From positions 1 through 64,000 of the forward strand of contig JAMASS010000018.1 in assembly GCA_024761205.1 (NCBI GenBank): a stretch of 64,000 bases of DNA. The letters run 5' to 3'. Shown here piece after piece: positions 61,010 through 64,000 of this stretch. Under the pieces are notes generated by a model, which saw only the letters and a list, made by a program, of their open reading frames with translations, had not been told where the DNA came from and made no database searches. Position numbers and translations under genes: made by a program. This DNA comes from Limisphaerales bacterium. GTDB lineage: Bacteria > Verrucomicrobiota > Verrucomicrobiia > Limisphaerales > AAA164-E04. Within the stretch, counting starts at the first letter, position 1; every line of letters starts with the position of its first letter.

Positions 61010-62326
61010 ATGCCCATGCCTCCGCTAATGCTCACCAAAGTCCACATTGACCTCCCACGCCCCCGCCTGAAGGAAATCGCCTCTACCGTTCGCTCTCAAC
61101 TCGAATCAATCGATCTTGCTCTGAGCACCTCACCCAAAATCGCCGTCGCCGTCGGCAGCCGAGGCATCGCCAATCTGTCGACCATCGTTCGGGCAACCAT
61201 CGAACAACTCAAGGCTCAAGGCGCTCAACCGTTCATCGTCCCCGCGATGGGGAGCCACGGTGGCGCCACCGCAGAAGGACAACGTGAAGTCCTCGATAGC
61301 TACAGTATCAACCAGACAACGATGCGCTGCCCCGTCCTATCCTCCATGGAAGTGATTGAACTGGACCTCACAGGACTTCCCAATCCAGCGTTCATGGATC
61401 GCCATGCCTACGCCGCCGATGGGATAATCCTCATCAACCGCATCAAACCTCATACCGACTTTCACGGACCCTACGAAAGCGGTCTCATTAAAATGGCGGT
61501 CATCGGACTGGGTAAAGAGAAGCAGGCCTTCGAAATGCACCGTCACGGTGTCTACGGACTCAAAGAACTCATTCCAAAAACCGCCGAACGCATCTTCAAC
61601 ATTGGCAAGATCAAAGCCGGCATCGGCATCATCGAAAACGCCTACGACGAAACGGCCAAGATCGAAGTCCTTCCAGGCAGTGAAATCATGCAGCGTGAAC
61701 CGGAACTCCTCAAAGAAGCCTACGCCAATATGCCGCGCCTTCCGGTCGATGACATCGATATCCTGAGCGTCGACCTTCTCGGTAAAGACATTAGCGGTAC
61801 AGGACTCGATACCAATGTCATCGGCCGCATTCGCATTCCCACAGAGCCTGAACCCTCATGCCCTCGAATCAAAGCGATCTGGGTCAGCGATCTGACGTCG
61901 GATTCCCACGGAAACGCCACAGGCATGGGATTGGCGGACGTAGTCACGGAGTTGTTTCGCTCCCGCGTCGATTTCGACGCAACCTACACCAACATTGTAA
62001 CAAGCGGGTTTCTAGAACGCGCCAAATTTCCGATCGTCGCCCCCAGCGATCGGGCAGCCTTTGAATTGTGTCATCGCTCGGCCGGCTCCATCCCCATGGA
62101 CGAACTTCGAGTCATCCGAATCCGCGACACACTCCATGTCAACGAGCCGTACGTTTCGGATGCGATCCTGAAGGAGATTAAGCCCCAACCCAACGTTTCC
62201 ATTCTTGGTCCAGCGCAAGAAGCCTTCGACCAAGACGGACGCTCGACACCCTTTGAAGCGGTAGAGCGAGACTCCGTCGAGCCGCTTTTGTCGAAATCGA
62301 AGGCAGGGAATCATCAGAGGCATTAA
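61010..62326 (+). CDS. LarA-like nickel-pincer-dependent racemase/epimerase family protein
   Basis: The 438-residue protein (start possibly at 61010; the frame is open to 60920) resembles the LarA/DUF2088 superfamily. Landmarks are AVAVGSRGIANLSTIVRATI, FIVPAMGSHGGATAEGQREV, then INRIKPHTDFHGPYESGLIK and MAVIGLGKEKQAF with a Lys and His pattern that may hold the Ni-pincer cofactor. Such enzymes racemise or epimerise 2-hydroxy acids. The substrate is unknown and it is not necessarily lactate racemase. larE, which would help make the cofactor, is 41 kb away in the same window. It has no intact close neighbours. Confidence 0.82.
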   Translation: MPMPPLMLTKVHIDLPRPRLKEIASTVRSQLESIDLALSTSPKIAVAVGSRGIANLSTIVRATIEQLKAQGAQPFIVPAMGSHGGATAEGQREVLDSYSINQTTMRCPVLSSMEVIELDLTGLPNPAFMDRHAYAADGIILINRIKPHTDFHGPYESGLIKMAVIGLGKEKQAFEMHRHGVYGLKELIPKTAERIFNIGKIKAGIGIIENAYDETAKIEVLPGSEIMQREPELLKEAYANMPRLPVDDIDILSVDLLGKDISGTGLDTNVIGRIRIPTEPEPSCPRIKAIWVSDLTSDSHGNATGMGLADVVTELFRSRVDFDATYTNIVTSGFLERAKFPIVAPSDRAAFELCHRSAGSIPMDELRVIRIRDTLHVNEPYVSDAILKEIKPQPNVSILGPAQEAFDQDGRSTPFEAVERDSVEPLLSKSKAGNHQRH

Positions 62327-62411
62327 GTCAGGGCTGCCGCAACGCGTGGGGTTTCGTCCCCCTTCGCAGAGCTACGGAGGGCAGCGGCTCGACGGAGTCT
62401 CGCCCCACCGC
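62327..62411. repeat. Dispersed repeat, copy
   Basis: GGCTCGACGGAGTCTCGCCC at 62386 is followed by CACC, the clearest copy of the family. It sits in the 85-bp gap between the LarA-like gene and the convergent penicillin-binding-protein gene. A partly matching GTGGGGTTTCGTCCCCC lies 40 bp before it. Confidence 0.6.
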
Positions 62412-64000
62412 CTAATTGCCAACCAGCGCTTGAATCAGCCCGAGTCGACCTGCCTCACGCACCAAACCCATCGCCACGGGCAACGCCGCGGTGGACCCGT
62501 AACCTCCATTCTCCACCATCACACAAACCACGAACTGTGGCAGCTCAAAGGGTACGTAGCCGACAAACCACGAATGCGATAGCCCTCGGCTATTTTCCGC
62601 GGTCCCAGTCTTTCCTGCCAGCGCCCACGGAAGCCCCTTGGCCTTGGAGGCCGTCCCATCCGTGACCACCCGGCGAAGCATGACCCCAAGTTTGTTCGCC
62701 GTGGCGCTCGACACAAATCGTCCCATCGCTGTCGCCGACTGTTCGGATAGCAGCCGAGGCGAAGGAGCGACGCCATCATTAGCGACCGCAGCGGTCAGCA
62801 AAGCCATTTGCAACGGAGTCACCACCAATTTTCCCTGTCCGATTCCCATCTGCGCCAACCCATACTGGTCACCCGAACGCAACTCCGGAATCTGGCTTGC
62901 CGCCGCCTTCATCGGGCCATCCGCGCCACCGACCAAGGTGATCGGCACATTAAAAGCCATCTGTTTGGCGATCCAACGAAACCCTTGGTGTCCCGCCTGC
63001 ACACCGAGCTTGGCAAAGTAAACATTCGACGAATCCGCAATCGCCTTGCTCAAACCGATCTTCCCGTAACCACCCCAGCGGCGGCCGCGGCGCTGTCGAT
63101 CATAGTAAACGTGATCTCGAATCGGCTTGACTCCGCTCGAAGTCGCAAAGCCACTCCCGCACTCGATCAGATCCGGCATGCCTCTCTCCAAAGCGAGCGC
63201 TGCCAACGCGATCTTAAACGTCGAACCCGGCGGATAGAGCCCATGAATCGCCCGATTCAGTAAAGGGGCCTCCAATCCGGAACCCAGAAATGTCTTCGCA
63301 TTCAAACGATTCGGATCAATTGCGGGACGACTACACACCACATACAAAGCGCCGGATCGAATCCCCATGACGATCACCGCTCCCTGACGCGGTCCCAACA
63401 AATCATAAGCGGCCGATTGCAATCGAGCATCCAAGGTCAAGCGGAGGTCCTTGCCGGCGGGCGACTTCTCCTGTGTCAGTATGTTCTTCCCCAGCTGCTC
63501 CCAGTCCTCCAGTGATTCGGCTCGCGTCCCCGCAAGAGTTCCATCAGCCGTGCGCTCCAAGCCGCTTAGACCATACACTGGATGAAAATACCCAACAATA
63601 TGCGCCGCTCGAGGTCCGAGGGGATACGTCCTGCCGACCGCCTCCTTGGTTTGCTTGTTCTCTGCCAAAACCACCTGATTCCGGTCCAGAATCTTTCCTC
63701 GATTGAGCTGGCGGGCCGGGTTGAAGAGGCGACGATCATAACGCTGCATGAAGGTGACAAACTCCGGACGCAGCAGCCCCATCAAATGCCACGTGGCCTG
63801 GTAGGCAAGCACACTGACAAAAAGGAAGCAAACAGCCGTGTAAAGAAGGCCAACATAGTGGAGAGTCGCCTTCAGTTTCTTTTTCGGCGCGAAACGAATG
63901 CGTCCCGTCAGGAACTGCAACCAAAGAACACGGACAGCCGCAATAAAGAATAACACCTGCAAGCCCAACAGCAGATATGATTGCGTTTTCGGGTCCAGAC
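62412..64000 (-). CDS. Penicillin-binding protein (transpeptidase), 3' part; gene runs off the window
   Basis: The frame is open to the right edge (LDPKTQSYLLLGLQVLFFIA and so on), so the N-terminus is missing and no start can be set. Hydrophobic segments (QVLFFIAAVRVLWLQFL; LLYTAVCFLFVSVLAYQ) precede NRGKILDRNQVVLAENK. The transpeptidase has the active Ser in PPGSTFKIALAALALERG (SxxK), SSN in AIADSSNVYFAKL, and KTG in ALAGKTGTAENS. It cross-links peptidoglycan in the periplasm and is sensitive to beta-lactams as a family. The extra membrane segments before the transpeptidase hint at a fusion to an elongation or division protein. Confidence 0.9.
   Translation of the reverse strand, partial: LDPKTQSYLLLGLQVLFFIAAVRVLWLQFLTGRIRFAPKKKLKATLHYVGLLYTAVCFLFVSVLAYQATWHLMGLLRPEFVTFMQRYDRRLFNPARQLNRGKILDRNQVVLAENKQTKEAVGRTYPLGPRAAHIVGYFHPVYGLSGLERTADGTLAGTRAESLEDWEQLGKNILTQEKSPAGKDLRLTLDARLQSAAYDLLGPRQGAVIVMGIRSGALYVVCSRPAIDPNRLNAKTFLGSGLEAPLLNRAIHGLYPPGSTFKIALAALALERGMPDLIECGSGFATSSGVKPIRDHVYYDRQRRGRRWGGYGKIGLSKAIADSSNVYFAKLGVQAGHQGFRWIAKQMAFNVPITLVGGADGPMKAAASQIPELRSGDQYGLAQMGIGQGKLVVTPLQMALLTAAVANDGVAPSPRLLSEQSATAMGRFVSSATANKLGVMLRRVVTDGTASKAKGLPWALAGKTGTAENSRGLSHSWFVGYVPFELPQFVVCVMVENGGYGSTAALPVAMGLVREAGRLGLIQALVGN

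Overview
The window looks like a chromosomal segment of a member of the Verrucomicrobiota. The 16S rRNA 5' region (GTGGATGAGACATGCAAGTCGAACGG-like) resembles verrucomicrobial sequences. A 51-residue basic protein of the Chlamydiae/Verrucomicrobia type is present, and the gene content fits the PVC group (sulfatase with HEAT repeats, PhoX-like Tat proteins, DUF5069, class II ribonucleotide reductase, a long DUF4175-like protein). The rank below phylum is not resolved here.

Layout. 1-9.4 kb is mostly accessory and decayed: the 3' end of a broken DNA methyltransferase-endonuclease, a dead IS1595 transposase, two intact tandem PhoX-like genes (2.9-5.9 kb), a second broken copy of the same methyltransferase, and broken GNAT and SIS-domain genes. 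9.4-16.7 kb is core: DUF5069, a CusF-SCO1 lipoprotein, a TPP riboswitch with thiC, and a B12-dependent ribonucleotide reductase whose zinc-ribbon tail lies in another frame after an A10 run. 16.7-18.75 kb is an apparently intact IS1595-family element with 43-bp inverted ends. It carries a Panacea-domain gene and a small membrane-protein gene as passengers and ends 10 bp before the reductase start. 18.8-25.7 kb holds a broken outer-membrane protein, larE, a gspFHIJK-like pseudopilus operon and bioD. 25.7-31.1 kb is a complete rrn operon (16S-Ala-Ile-23S-5S) with readable processing stems.

31.1-33.4 kb has a BamE-like lipoprotein, a two-gene TIR/RipA-like module that is the best candidate for an undescribed defence system, the small basic protein and a pseudouridine synthase. 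33.8-37.4 kb is the aspartate-pathway operon hom-thrC-lysC. 37.8-41.0 kb is a 2-oxoacid dehydrogenase operon (E1alpha, E1beta, E2). 41.6-46.2 kb has a broken secreted protein, a protein-kinase gene and a decayed duplicate of part of it, a sulfatase and a broken DUF1801 gene. 46.3-52.1 kb holds a NhaD-like antiporter, waaA, xdhC, mocA and a cysteine desulfurase, the last three suggesting maturation of a molybdenum hydroxylase. 52.4-54.1 kb is decayed, 54.8-58.4 kb encodes a 1206-residue DUF4175-like protein, and 58.5-60.8 kb is a gene graveyard (histidine kinase, RelE/ParE toxin, DUF1801, antitoxin). 61.0-64 kb carries a LarA-like racemase and the 3' part of a penicillin-binding protein that runs off the window.

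Two themes recur. Frameshifted genes are numerous but lie almost only in accessory stretches, while core genes read cleanly, so the breaks look like real decay rather than sequencing noise; the A10 run in nrdJ is the exception that needs checking. Two short dispersed repeat families sit in the gene-poor stretches. All assignments are from reading the sequence; no database search was run.
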